A DNA stretch of 64,000 nt, taken from Isoperla grammatica. Its lineage: Eukaryota; Arthropoda; Insecta; Plecoptera; Perlodidae. The DNA lies in NCBI GenBank assembly GCA_945910005.1, contig OX246741.1, forward strand, positions 34,687,488 through 34,751,487, given 5' to 3'. This document shows, piece after piece, positions 47,793 to 61,062 of the stretch. Both the position numbers and the translations under genes were made by a program. Each line of letters opens with the position of its first letter. Position 1 is the first letter of the stretch. The notes below the pieces were generated by a model. It made no database searches, was not told the origin of the DNA, and saw only the letters and a list, made by a program, of their open reading frames with translations.

Positions 47793-50700
47793 AGATAGAG
47801 CTAATCATGGCCCTCCAAATCTTCAATGACAACAATGCACAACAGTGAAAAATGCTCCCCAACATAACTATCACGGACCCTTAGATAGAGCATATCACGG
47901 CTTGCTAGATCAATTCTGAAAATCATCTATTGATGAGTTTTTAATGAGCATGTATTACAACCCACAGTGAACATTTGGTTGAATCGGCTGTCTCGAGTTG
48001 AAGAGGTGTTGACCAAGAAGCCAGTACTAATGGCCGGGGTACAATTAACAATATTGTTGTTATCACGGTATGTAGAGCCGGAGGTTCTAAGGAATCGAGG
48101 TTGCCCATCAATGTAAAATGACAATACCAACAATGTCAAAACTCTTTTGAGATCAATACCAGAACTTAAATAATTGACATTGAAAATAAAGTAGGCCTAT
48201 TCCTCAACTGATGCAAAAAAACTAAATCCCAACATTTTCATCGTAAATGTCTCTGATATGCATAGACATAATATAAAGGTTTGTGGCACATTTGAAAAAA
48301 TATCTTACCTATTTTTTTTGTGAGACACCATAATATACTGAGTAGTGAGTAGTGAATACATTTCTCCTCAAGAAGGACATTGACTCCCTGCCCGACTCAA
48401 TGAGCAGGACAGAGAAGGAGGCAGCCTTATATTGGATAGCAAGAAAGAAGAATGGCTGAAGAGGCCAACTCTGCACAGGAAAAAAAAAAAAAATCGACTT
48501 GTAAAATTAAAAACTAGACTGTGTTGGAAATCTGTATCAACATCAGTTAGTCAATTACTAATACTGTAGTTGATATTCATCGATTTTTGTAGATGGGAAA
48601 CCTTAATATGAATAGATATTAAACTGTACAAAAATACAAGTAAACCTTTTTTTATTGATTGGGCAAAATTACCATAACTTTATGCCAGATAAAAAAGTAA
48701 AACAAAACTTTATACATCTAGGCCTACATTGTTTAATTGTATGTAAATTTTGCAACCATACTATGGAAATTGTATGTTTCTATCTTATCACATTGTCTTT
48801 CAATCAATTGCTGAAAAGTGGACAAATTCTTTTGGTCTGCCCTAAATATATAAGCTTAACAATTTTAGTACCTAGTGGCTAAAATGCACTCACTACGTTT
48901 ATCAAGGCTGCTATTGATACCAACTAAATGGTTTTCATAAGTTGGTAGCTTTACAACATAGGCCTACGTCAATCAATTTAAATGTACATTCTTGAAAACA
49001 GTAAATACGAAACTTCATTTTGTCTCTTTAGAATGTGTGAAAATAATCTGTAAATGCATATTTGACCAAGAACACTACACGAAAAAGTAACATCAGAATC
49101 ATTGTATGAATTTCACATATTTTTGCAGTGCATAACTGTGGTAGTACGTTACTATGTAGAGCATTTATTTTTCTCAGTTTTAGCAGGTGCCTGCCAATGT
49201 GAACAATATGGTATCCTGTATCTACATACGTAGGTACCGTAATATGTTTATAATGAAAAAGAAAATTGGTTTAGTTGGACTCACTTAGTATAATGCCTTT
49301 AATTTAAACCATTTACTTTAAAGCCTGAAGTTAATCAGTAAATCAACATTAAACCCATTGAATATCTTAAATATTTTAAAGTTGCAGTTACAAAATCTCA
49401 GAATCTGATAAACGTAGTGATAAATGATGTATTTTTTTAATGGCAGTATAAGCTATCATATTTTATGTGCCAACTTTTGAATGTATACATGAATTACAAA
49501 ACAGTAAAACTGAAATGGTTTGTCCAAACAAGTGTTTTCAAACTTCGGGCAAACCACTATTCTTCAGGGTCCTCATTCCAGAAAAGTTTTAGGCAGTTAT
49601 AGCCGGTTGTGAAGTTGCCCCCCCCCCCCCCCCTCCCCCTATTCCGTAACCCAGGCGCAAGTTGCCACCGGTTGCATCTTTCGTACTGGAATGAGGGCCC
49701 AGAAGACTGGAAATAACACTCCATGATAAAATATACATAAGGAAAGTACCAGTATGTTCGACATAAGAGAACTATTCGGATCACTGAAAGACAAAGAAAT
49801 AACCAATGTGAAAAGGACTAGGACATTTTAGTGGTTGTAATGTCAACCAATGGAAGTCACTGGTTTGATATCAAAAACAATTACACAAAAATATATCTCT
49901 TATTGAAAATGTATCATTATTCATAACAAATCTCTTTATAATACACAACACTTGACAGGTTTACCGCATGTAGTACTGTACTTTGTTATGAACCATGTTG
50001 TTCTTGCAACGAATCCAAGGAAACATTGCTACTGTATAAGATTGTTATTATGGTTTATTTGATGGTGAGTATGGTGAAAGCTTGTTTATAAATCATATTT
50101 TTGACTCCGAAAAAAAAAGATGGGTTGTTAATACAGTATAATAATACATTATATATACAGATTGTCGTGTGGATGTTTATTACAAAGAGATTGTACAATA
50201 ATATGAATGACTTTCTTAATTCACATAAGAAGTTTTGGTAAACAACATACAACTAGATTTCAACGGATACTAGATATGATATTAATTGGGATGAGATCGA
50301 GTACATAGTATCAAATTTCAAAGATGGCTCCAAAAACTTGGAAACCGAGTGGGAATTGGTTCTTCAAATAGCAAAAAATGTTAGGTAAGAAGGATTTTGT
50401 ATTTTACTATGAGGTGTCATGTACAGCAAATGTGACTTTGTGCAATACATTCACTTTTCCAGCTCTTGGCTATCATTTTATTCGGTTTTCCAACAAAAAT
50501 ACAGACAAAATGCAGTTATTTAGTGAACACAACCGATCTTTGGTATTTTTGTCCAAATTCGTAGTCTTCACATCATTAGTGGCTTCCTCCTTTGAAAGCT
50601 GATTTTACTGACTTTTTGTGCACGAAGAAAACAGGATATCAAAATGATTTCAAGTTAAAAAGACAACATTAGTTCTATCTACATCATGCATTGGAGTATT

Positions 50701-52220
50701 ACCAGCCCTGATAAGCAAAATTACCAAGTTTTTCACATTCTATGAAGCCTAAATACTCCCGTTTTGAGTAAGAATCGATTCCTCACAAAATTAAACTACA
50801 TAAAGAGTCGAGTGGAAATCAAATACACGTACCCGATATCATCCCTATTACATAAGCACAGTTTAAAGAGTTGGCCTCATATTTTTTAATACACGCTTAC
50901 TTTGGAATAGCTAACCGAACCTTTTATCTAGTCAAATCAATTGTAGAACAGGCTACACTAGCTCTAAGGTTTCCGTATGAATGAGAACCTTGATTACATG
51001 TGCAACTTATGTCCTGAATATGGTGCTACTGTCATTAACTGATTCATATGAAGTACACAGTGACTGATATAAATCTCTATTGCTTAGGTAGGTAGACATA
51101 AGACAATTTCTTAACAGTTACCTAAGACTGCAATTAAAATGTGATACAAAATTACGATACTGTATCTCAATTTTGCCAACCTAGGCAGAATCATCACTGA
51201 TGACCATTATGACTTGAGTAAATTATATGTATATGTAGTTATATAAAATAAAGACATTCTAGCATGAGTTATCTACAGTTTACCACAGCATGTCAATTGT
51301 AAAGGTGCCATAGCTTGTAGCTTACAAAATTAAAATGCTATTGTGCATAAACTGCAAATGGGATCGGATGACAACGATATACATATCTATATTTAATATA
51401 CGTTGACATGTAATAAGGGGCAACAGGATAGGATAAACGGATACAACACGTGACAGTCCCTGCATAGTTTTATGCCTTTGTCTCGTTAGTGCTACAAGCA
51501 TGTTACCTAGCTTATCTTACCACTCAACTAACCTAGCCAATTAGCCCATATAATATCCAACCAGCCTGTCTTTAATCTGAGCAGGTAAGAACATATTTTA
51601 CTCACACAGGCATATTATGACTTGAATACCTTTTTGGGATGAATGCAGACAAATTTTGCCAACATACTAGTGTACATATAATTATTCAAGTGTTTAGTGT
51701 ATACATACTATCAAATCAAATCAATACAGGCATATTTTGAGACTGTTCAAAACGTAGTGTATTTTCACCTTATAGGCCTAAGAAGAAAAGGTGTTCTGTA
51801 ACTGCAAAGATTGTGAACCAATATAGACAAAAACAGGGACCAGAAAGGCTACTTGATGTTACTAATGCTTTGCTTGTTGGTATGTGCTATGTCTAATAGA
51901 CGTATCAAATTAAACTTTCTAATTGCTTATAATGTTTAGGAAATATTTAACCAAGTGCCACTGAAAGAAAATGGGTGTCTTGGTATTGTATTGTAAATAA
52001 CATTTTGGTTTGAAATGAAATTACAGATAGTATGAGACAACTTAGTAGTATCTATCTACTTCAATTTGGTATTCACCACATCTCAAAAGCAACACTGCAA
52101 GAAGATTTCTTAAATGTAATTTACACCGTGATTGTTGTTAATGAAATCCTAAAGGAAAGATTTCAAATAGGTATGGTAGAGAGCAACGAAGATGTGAAAC
52201 GAAAGAAAAATCAAATGGAT

Positions 52221-52706
52221 TAGGGATGACGATGGGTACCGAGTACCCGTTACCCGCCCAACCCAGCCGGGTACAGGTACGTGTTCCATTACCCGATTAC
52301 CCGAAAACCTCAGTTTTTTTAAATATATATTTTTTTTTATTTAATTAAATTTTTATATTTCCCGCTGGTAATTTAAGAACATTAACGAACGCCAAATCCC
52401 AAGTTAATCATACGCAATAGATGGGTCCATTTCTTCGCATTTATATATACTTCGATTCGGCTAGGTAGGCCTACGTGTCTCTCTGATCCAAGGAAAATGA
52501 GGCATATATTTTTCTTTGTTGGCTAATTAGTATGTAATTAGACGTTAGGCGGTTAATTACGCATCCCACTTTATATTTTGTATTCTATCTTATTTATTTA
52601 TAGACCCTACATAAAAAAAAACTGTTTACTTCCGTACTCCCTGGAAAAACAATGAGTATTGTGAACGGGTACCCGGGTCGAAAAAAGTCGAGTTTCGTCA
52701 TCCCTA
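52221..52706. mobile_element. hAT MITE, 486 bp, with 8-bp target duplication
   Basis: Terminal inverted repeats TAGGGATGACGA and TCGTCATCCCTA, with flanking octamers AAATGGAT and AGATGGAT (7 of 8 identical), as expected for hAT transposition. The subterminal sequence is rich in GGGTACCCG-type palindromes. No transposase. Confidence 0.85.
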
Positions 52707-53107
52707 AGATGGATGTGGATCTATTAGAAACTCCCAGATCAGTTTACGATGAGCTAGGTATTAAAAAGGTGGCAAAAATATTTAGGCCATGATGTTACTG
52801 TTATTTTGTGTCTGTATAGCAAATCAACCTCCAAGCGAAGCAAGATTGATTATGTAAAAATATCATCCTTCAAGCCTTCGTTGTATAATATGTTTATAGG
52901 CCTCAGTTGGTACTGGCTGTTACGGTCTCCAATGGAGGGCAATTTGGTACTAGGCCGACTCAAGTGCAGCGGATCAATGGACTGTCAATCAGTGATTGGG
53001 CCAGTATAAAATACAAACACTAGCTGCAATACCAACATTACAACTAACTATAAACCAGTCTTTACAAAAACCACCAAAAATATTAACATAATAAAGACAA
53101 AGTATTT

Positions 53108-56100
53108 TTAAAACTTGAGCGATTTTGCGAAGAGTGCGGCAGTAGCTTGTGTCTTGTCGCCATTGAATCTAGAGGAACAGGACAAATATAACACATTTTA
53201 TAGTTATGCTAAGACTATGCAGTATGTACAGTAGTACATATTATAATAACATTAACAGGTATGGAAAGTGGAAACTCATACAAACGAAAACTGGGATAAT
53301 GTGTGATAAATAACGTAGCCTACATGAGTGTAAATTTTATGCACTGTTGAAGTTTAAGTTTTCTGATCATAAAATGTTGTAGTGTCCACATACTAAATAA
53401 ATAAATAAAAACGTACTATACATATTTTATGATGATTGAAAGTGTTCAGAAATAAATGCCTTTTAAGTTTTTAGCTCTATTCATTATCCCACTTAACCAC
53501 ATACTACTCCATCTCACCCATGCTTATCTCTTGCTAATGTTTAAGACTGCATTGATCAGCAATCAATAGAATTCTCTCAGAACTTGTTGCACAGACATCA
53601 ACATCATACTTCATACTACATGAAATTACCTGCGTAGCTCTGCGATGCCTTGCTCCCGAGTGAAGCCGAGACTGACCAACTCTTTCACTTCAGTTTCTCC
53701 GAACTTGTCGGAAGGCAGGATCGATGAGGCTGGGTCAAGCGGCGTGCCCCCAGTTGTGGCACGACTAGTTCCTGCCACTGGGAAGAACAAGAATACACGG
53801 GTTAGTTTCTCCGTTCTCGTGATCCTCTCAAATCAAGTCCATATCCTCTATTCTCTATAGCTGCTGTAATAACATGCCAAAACTACACTGAGATTGTTGT
53901 TTGAGCCCTATTTAAAGACAATATGCAGTATGCTGATTAGCACACCCACTTTTAAGGCAGTCAGGTCTGTCCTCTTTAAAAGTTAAAGGACACTATACTA
54001 TTATAAAGTTTAAACCACATAAGTAATAAGGAAGTTTGCTTTTAGTTTTAACAAAGTAATGTTTTGCAAGAGGAATTGGAAAAAGTTAAATATGTATATG
54101 AGGGATGAGCTCTAGGGCTGTGTTCAAGCTTGGAGTCAAGTAATTTCTCTTGGAATATAGAGCTTTTATAGTCTTAAATGTGCCAGGTTTATAATAACGT
54201 GACGTACATTTTCATTTAGAACTAAAAAATTTGGGCTATTTGACTTCTCTGTTTTGTTTGATGTTATAAATGTTTAGGCCTACAATGTATTGACAATCCA
54301 CAAAACTCGTATGCATCAGTAATGTGTATACGACTGAATGGTGGAAGGCTACTGGTACTTTATATATATATATATATATGACCCCGTTTCCAACATTAAT
54401 TAATAATTATTATTAATTATAAAAATAATTAAATAAATCTGTTTTAGCTTCGCTAAAAGTGGTATTGATTGCATGCAGGCACTTTTGACACTTGGCACTT
54501 TTGAGAACAAAAATTGGCTAAACCTATGCTAGGAAAGTTAAATGTACTGTACCGTACCTTGAACTGTAGCAATGCATTGAGTTATGGTGTTAACAACATA
54601 CATGGGTATAGTACTATATTAATATATATATAGATGGTATATCTACCTAGCTCATCTAGATGGTAGCAGCATGGCAAGAGAAGGGAAATCATATATTAGA
54701 TTAAACCAAGAAATAGATTTTTATTTTTTAACACCACAGGATATGACAGAGCCTCTTTAAAAAGAACTCATTATGTCAACTACGTAGTAATAACCGAATC
54801 ATACATTAATTTAATATGGATTACATGAACATTATAAAAGCTTTACTATACCTTGTAATACGAGACGCAACTTTCAGCAGTAGGCTTACCAAAGGTTACG
54901 TTGTCTCTTCGGTATCAGTATCGCACATCATGCAAGAGTACGAGGGTCAAGAAGAGAAGGGAAATACGCGTATGGATGCACACACGCACAGGCTGACAGG
55001 AATTAGGACTGGAGCAAGCAAGTGCATTGGAGAGATAGACAATGGAATCCACACAGAAACATTTTAAACCTTGCGAACTGAATTACGTGCTACAGTAGGC
55101 CTATAGAATTGGTTAGTGTATATTGTGACAAAGAATGATAGGAGTAAACAGCTTACTTAGGAGTTCTGGTAGCCATTTGAAGTGTGAAGAACTACGTACT
55201 ACTATACAGGTATAAGCTGTTGGCTTTTAGTCAGTACGTATTTAAATGAAAGTCAAGTTTCAGAAGGAGATGGAACAAAATTATAAACAGTAATGTTAAT
55301 CATACTCCTATTAAAACATTCCAATTTTCCAAGAATAACTGCTTTCACTTAAATAAATAAATTTAGTTATTATTTAGCAAATTAACAAAATCAATAAGAA
55401 CACTCAATTAGGCCTACATTACTATTGTCCTCATAGACTGACAATGGTTGGATGATGTTCATATAGGAGCTATATAATGTAACACTATAAAATATAAATA
55501 CATAAAATTGATGTCTTAAAAAAAAAACAAAGACAAGAATTAGAACAAACACCAGAGTCAACATGGCAATTCTGTTATAAACAAGCTACTGAAGAAATTA
55601 AGATGCCTAGTTGTTGGTAAACTATATTCTACAACTGTTTATTATGATGTTTTACACATTTTTTTTACAAAATATATACAAAGGCTATATATAACTTGCA
55701 TAAGAACACGGTAACTTGTTTTCGGAATTAGGAGGTGTGTTAGTGATGTCTAGCCTTTTTTACTTTTGGAGTACTAGATTTTGCTTTAGGTCTATTACCG
55801 GAATCTCTGAGAGCTCTTTGAAGGTCCTGCTCTTCCGCCTTGCCAACCATTTCTTCGTCCGACTGCGATAATCGGGCGCACGGGGGTAACTCCGCTTCTG
55901 GCAGGAAGGGTGTTTCCGTTCCCGTCGTGCCAATGTGTAGCACGTTGTGATGAAGATCTATCGTACACTGAAACCATCCCCAAAGACGTTTGAAAAGTAC
56001 TGCTCCATGTTACAATGACGAAATAAAAACCATGGATAGTAAATAAGTTATAAATTGATTTACAGATTATGGGTAGAGGTCAGTGAAAATGGTTTTATAT

Positions 56101-59100
56101 ATGAGAGAAAATTTCGTCTTTGAATTTACAAAATTCGGTTTTGTTGAAAAAAAAAGTTGTCTTGCAGGGGCCTGATTCCTGTACATTTGCAAACTTAACC
56201 CCGGTGTTAGTCAATAGCCAATCAAGAGTCAGCAATTGAGACGCCGATCGAAGGAAGACATTGTTGAAAAAACGAGACAAAATAAAAACAATAACAAACA
56301 AAAACATTCCAATAACCTCAAAACGTCCACAAAATACTCAATAAAACAACATATTTACATATTTAGGACCTTTATAATGTTCTTTAAATACACAAAATTA
56401 TTTATTAACTTCAATAAACACATAAAGTAACGTATTCATGTAAGTGGATATCCCAATTAAAGAATTGAAATGTGACATTTGTGAAACTACACACATGGGT
56501 ATTGACCAAATGGCGGCATTTCAAAGTATTGTTGAGATAACTCTTCTTAACCCTACTATCAGACAGGGTCATATTTGCCTCCGAATTATGCAGGGAAGCC
56601 TGTGTAGGAGTTAACCCCGGGGTCATTTTAACATGGGGTTAGCGAGAGTTAAGAAGAGTTAAAAAAATGTACAGGAATCAGGCCCCAGGTGGTTTACTGG
56701 TTTTACTGATATTTCATGTATTTTTATGTGCGTAACTATTCGTTCAGGAGTTATAGGCCTATAGGCTCAGTCTACATGGAGGTCTTAGGCTACATGTGAT
56801 AAGTTATTATAATGTATTCAGGGTGGCTTCAGACACTGCGACTGCATCAATATTCTTTCAGATCATAGATTTAATCATTTAGGCCTAAAGCACAACATTA
56901 TGCATCTACACCGGAAAAAAAGAAACGGGTAAAAATAAAAATTCAGATTTTCCTGCTTTTTGTCTTTTAAAATATGAACTTCAACATCATACGCCAATTA
57001 TAACGATTTGGTGATGGGCGGTGATTCAACTATGTCATGTCTTGTTTAAAATTGATCATTATTCAATATTCATACTCATTTTGTGAATTAAAATCATTTC
57101 TACAGATTTCGGAGTTAGGCAACTATACCTAGTCATTCGCAAGTTGTAGGTCTACTACAGTCAAACTTCGTTAGGACGTTTTCACGGTTAACACGTCGAA
57201 TTATGAGTTGTCACGCTCAAGTTGCATAAGACTAATGTTATTTTTATTCGTTATGACGTTCTCCAATAGCACGTTTTCACGCTTAGGACGCAATAATTTC
57301 TTTGTCCCGTGCCGACTTTATTTGCGTTTACCACGTTTTCGAGGAGCCGTGGTCTTTTAAAAATGACAGCTCGTTATCTACGAAGCCTAGCTGAGACCCT
57401 TTTCCCCTCAACGGCGACCGCCCAACGTCAGTGGCAGCACAAACCCTGAAGATATCCCCCCCCCCCCCCCCCCCCCTCCTCGGCAGGCGCCGACTAACAA
57501 CAATACAGCGGCCCGCGGCGGTCTACTGTGCTCGCTATAAATAGACTACAGTATGCTGACCCACCCCAACCCTCCCGCTACCTGATCTTCGCACGTGCAG
57601 TCTGGCCCGAGTTTTGTTCAGACAGCCGTCAATGTTCTTAGTGTTATTCTACAAGCAGGTCCGTCATTATGAATTATTGACATTGTTGATCGCGAACCGA
57701 ATTGTCAAAAACATTAGAGATTCCCGCGTCAACACTTAACACCATTATGAAAAATAGAGTAAAGATTCAAGAGAACCAATTCGCGGAACCAACATGTAAG
57801 CGAGCTCGCCTTCAAACCTGGCTAAAATGGTACTGTACGTTATTTTCACGTGATAATCTTGTCAAAATTATCTGTTTCTCTTTTCCGTGGGCGCGCGGCG
57901 CTCTCGCTCTCATTTCAAGGTCCTTCCCCTTACCACCCCCCCCGGCCATCCACTGTGAGCGTAGCAAGGCCGTGACACAAGCCATTGAGATAAAATATAA
58001 CCCGCTTGACAGGTTTTTTTGGTTTGTCAGTCCACGGTCAGTGTAGAGGGGAGCGGGCGGGTGACTGTCTGGTGTGGTTGAGTACAGCCAGACTGACTGA
58101 CGGCAACGCGCGGGCGCTTTCGTTGTTATTCAGACGCGCGAGACGAGTGATTTCAATATTTTAATTAGTATATTAGTATGTATTTTATTATTTACAGTAG
58201 CCAGCTTCGCAATATAGGCCTGTAAAATATTAATAACTTTTGATACTGGAGTATTTTTTCATTCTTTTTATACTAGGCCTAGCTAAAACATCGATGTATT
58301 TCAAATTAAAGAATATTCAATTCTGACATATGTTTATTTATTTTCGTTATGACGTTTTCACGCTTACGACGTTTTTTTTTTCCTGGCCCTTCAGAAACGT
58401 CCTAACGAAGTTTGACTGTACATAGTTGCACAAAACTAGACGACTACCTACGTACCTGGTGTCTCTTGAGCATGTCGAGGCCCAGTAACATGTCCATGGG
58501 CTGTTCCTCCAGCACGCTGAACGAGGTGGTGAGATAGTCAGACTCTATCTGTATCTGCACCATGTGGATACGCCCGATGATCCGCTGCACGCCCACGCCC
58601 TTGGCAACGCCCGCCCACCGCGTGTCCACCAGTCGCATGATGTGCACTCGCTCCGCACACGCGGCCGACATTATCGTCGTCTGTGCGCCTGCAACAACAC
58701 GATACCGTAATGGCGTTCGCAGTCTGGAGATAGCCAAATACTTTGGATATTTTGAGTCCGATATATCAATTGACCTCTTCGATCTAGGCTAATTATTCCT
58801 AATTATGGATATTTTGATTTATTTTCAATACTGTAACATGTTTTTAAAATACCAAACCACATAATAATCACCTATAGGCTAAGTAGGCCTAATTATTGCA
58901 CAAAGAATGTTGGCAAAATTAGAATGATTTTATCATAGAATTCGTGAAATTAAAATCGACATCAAGATTTGGGTGTCAAAATATCGATATAGCATGTAGG
59001 CCTACTGTATATAAATACGTATGCTACGCCTACTTATAATAGGCAGACTTGTGATCAAAAAATATCCAATCACACAGGTAACGTTACATCAAATGACAAG

Positions 59101-59649
59101 ATATAACTTTTTAATTTCGATGCACGTAGAACCTAAAGGTCGATTTACACATAAATTAAAGATTTAAGGTGAAATTTTCTGGAAAAACAGATCAGAAATT
59201 GACCACATTGCAAACTTTCCAAATTGGAAACTCTCCCTTTCTTCACTGATCTCCTAATTTAAATAGAAAATGTAAAATACCAAATAAAAAAATCTCCTGT
59301 TACAAAATCAAATTTTTTTCAATTTCAAAATGCACAAAAAATCTTCCATTTTCACCTGAAAATGTTTTTTAACAAGATTTCACAATCTACTGACCTGAGT
59401 CTATAAACGCCTTGACGGGGAAGCCGTTGACATTGCAGTTGATGTAGAGCATGACGACGGTGCCAAACGTCTCCGGATTGTATTCCATGGCTGCCTCCAT
59501 GTTGGCCTCGATGTTCTTCTGTCGGATCTCCTCCGCGATAAGACGCTGAGCCTCGGTGTCAAACGGGTGTGCGTTCATCATGCGGATACGCTGTTGCTCG
59601 CGCTGTTCCTTGATCTTGATCTGCTCCTTCAGGACCGCGCTGAACTTGT
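53108..59649 (-). CDS. Ddi1: DDI1/rngo ubiquitin-shuttle aspartic protease, C-terminal five exons
   Basis: Homologue of DDI1/DDI2/Rings lost, a dimeric retropepsin-like protease and proteasome shuttle that handles ubiquitinated proteins. Minus-strand exons: 59649-59395, 58688-58456, 55967-55799, 53777-53630, 53168-53108; GT-AG borders and phases all agree (about 288 residues). Exon 1 here covers the helical linker and start of the protease domain (KFSAVLKEQ..., [25 protein letters not shown]). The catalytic motif [12 protein letters not shown] spans the first junction and is intact. [26 protein letters not shown] and [11 protein letters not shown] follow. The last two exons encode a UBA domain ([31 protein letters not shown], stop at 53108-53110). 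The first codon is split (phase 1), so upstream exons for the UBL and helical domains must exist; I did not find them up to 64000. The retropepsin domain is an old cellular relative, not a viral gene. Confidence 0.92.
53778..55739 (-). other. Intron of Ddi1
   Basis: AT-rich intron between the protease and UBA exons. It has a (TA)n run at 54361-54380, next to CCCCGTTTCCAACATTAATTA (split here from AT repeats), the inverted partner of 41060-41110. No other coding exon was recognised. Confidence 0.5.
55740..55967 (-). CDS. Ddi1: Alternative terminal exon of Ddi1 (no UBA)
   Basis: The same exon as 55967-55799 stays open past the G|GTAATA donor to a TAA at 55742-55740. It would add [19 protein letters not shown] and end the protein without a UBA domain, a shape similar to vertebrate DDI2, which has lost UBA. 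The spliced form restores an in-frame UBA. Whether both transcripts exist cannot be told from sequence; the extension may be just unspliced intron. Confidence 0.5.
   Translation of the reverse strand, partial: CTIDLHHNVLHIGTTGTETPFLPEAELPPCARLSQSDEEMVGKAEEQDLQRALRDSGNRPKAKSSTPKVKKARHH
56167..56686. mobile_element. 520-bp MITE in a Ddi1 intron
   Basis: Inverted ends GGGGCCTGATTCCTGTACAT and ATGTACAGGAATCAGGCCCC (exact over 20 bases), with a second inner inverted pair around GTTAACCCC / GGGGTTAG. ORFs inside are AT-rich chance frames. Confidence 0.8.
57158..58418 (+). mobile_element. Tigger/pogo-like DNA transposon, degraded
   Basis: 1261 bp with inverted ends CAGTCAAACTTCGTTAGGAC and GTCCTAACGAAGTTTGACTG, flanked by TA on both sides, as for Tc1/mariner-pogo elements. 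An internal frame at 57702-57800 reads [18 protein letters not shown], typical of the N-terminal CENP-B/psq helix-turn-helix of Tigger transposases. The preceding [10 protein letters not shown] is in another frame, so the gene is frameshifted and the catalytic part is absent. A 21-base C tract lies at 57456-57476. It sits in a Ddi1 intron, in the opposite orientation. Confidence 0.85.
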
Positions 59650-61062
59650 CTGGACAACGTTACAGTACGCCCATTAGTAGGCCTACGCCTACAGATGTCT
59701 CAAAACTGTTTTTATTAGTTTGAAAATTTTTCGGTTTAAAAACAGAAAAATGTGTTTTATTTAAAGGGTAACAAATTTAAAAAATAGTTTCACGACATCT
59801 AGCTTTAATTTTGACATTTTGCATGGATCAACAGTAATTTTGCAAACTCCAAAATGATTAACGTAGGTTTACAATTGATTAAAAAAAAAAGGCATATTCA
59901 TGTGACAGTTTTAATTTTAAGACCAAATTTATCTCAAAATTATCCAGGCCTAATATTAGAGTGAGCTCAGAATTTTCATCAGTAGGTAGGCTATCTTATT
60001 AAGAAAACAAATTTACAACTCTAAAATTCTAAACATTGTTTATTACACTGTGAAAAAAGAGGCAACACATTCAGGCCTAAACTATAGGCCTAGGGCTGCC
60101 CAGCGATAAAAAAAATAATATCGATATCGCAGGAAGAAATTAATAGGGCCTACTGATATCGCGTTGATCAAGTGACGTATCGATATGGGCGATATCGTCA
60201 TATCGAAACTTTTTTCGTCTTTTGTTAGGATTTCCAAACCAGCTAGAGACCATCATTATAAACGATATTACTGTAACAGTACGGCTGTCTCAGCGTCCAT
60301 TTTGACTACGTATAAGCAAAGGGTATGCAAATAAATGTAATTAATTCAAGTAAACTGATAATGAGTAATCAATGTGTATGTTAAACTATCAGAAACTATT
60401 AATCATGCCTTCAGCTAGCTTACAAAAACAACCTCAATAACAATTTAAGACTAGAACAAGTCTAAACCTAAACAATAAGTATTTAAACTAATTAAAAGTA
60501 ATTAACGAAGTTCTTCGGCAATCAAAAGTTAACCAATCGCCAGAGGACATGACCACTCAAGTTACCAGCATTGGGTGAACCGAATCTGATCATTAATAAG
60601 GGAGTAATTTGGATTTCAGTATACAATTTAGGCATAGGTTTTAACACAGGAACAAAATATCATTGGGATTAATATTCGCTTCACTAGACACGAGACTTCA
60701 TGGCGCGCCTGGCCTACGTGGTGCATCTTGCAACCGAGCTACGCAGTTAGGTTTGTTCTGGAAGCTAGGGACGGTTAGAAAAATGTTCAGAGATTAATAA
60801 ATAAATGGAGAGGGGGAAGCGAAACCAAGGCAGTTGAGCGTATGGTTGGAACGCATCAAATCCTGAACCAGGTATACCACCTCAAGGAGGAGTGGGGGTG
60901 TTGAGAAAGCCTTGAGAATACAAAACTAAGTAACGGGTAGATTTTGGGGCAGTCGAACGTACGGAGGCAACCTCCTGCCAACAAAAATGGAGATGCGGTC
61001 GGTTGCGTAGATGTGCTTATATTACCACCTTACCTCGAGTGGCTAATCATAATATAGTGTAA
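59650..61062. other. Upstream Ddi1 intron or flank; no exon recognised
   Basis: AT-rich DNA. At 60090-60230 a segment starting near CAGGCCTAGGGCTGCC contains several ATCGATATCG-type palindromes and looks like a hAT end. I looked on the minus strand for the UBL and linker exons of Ddi1 and saw none. Confidence 0.4.

Larger units (their letters stand above)
46600..52220. other. Intergenic between RAB18 and DDI1, no gene recognised
   Basis: AT-rich DNA with two MITEs (46921-47318, 47446-47792), a GTATT microsatellite at about 47146-47170 and a C tract at 49618-49633. ORFs of 60-75 codons occur at chance level. A short open stretch around 48370-48460 reads LPDSMSRTEKEAALYWIARK but has no recognisable partner exon. 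Confidence 0.45.

Noticed and set aside
48370..48460. Short open stretch reading EKEAALYWIARK
   Set aside because: No start, splice context or recognisable family; may be a fragment of an old retroelement.
58562..58792. Plus-strand ORF opposite the Ddi1 protease exon
   Set aside because: Antisense shadow; the minus strand carries the conserved retropepsin domain.
58456..59649. Retropepsin-like domain as an endogenous retroviral protease
   Set aside because: It lies in a spliced gene between a DDI linker and a UBA domain, with DDI-specific [14 protein letters not shown]; no gag, reverse transcriptase or LTR is nearby.
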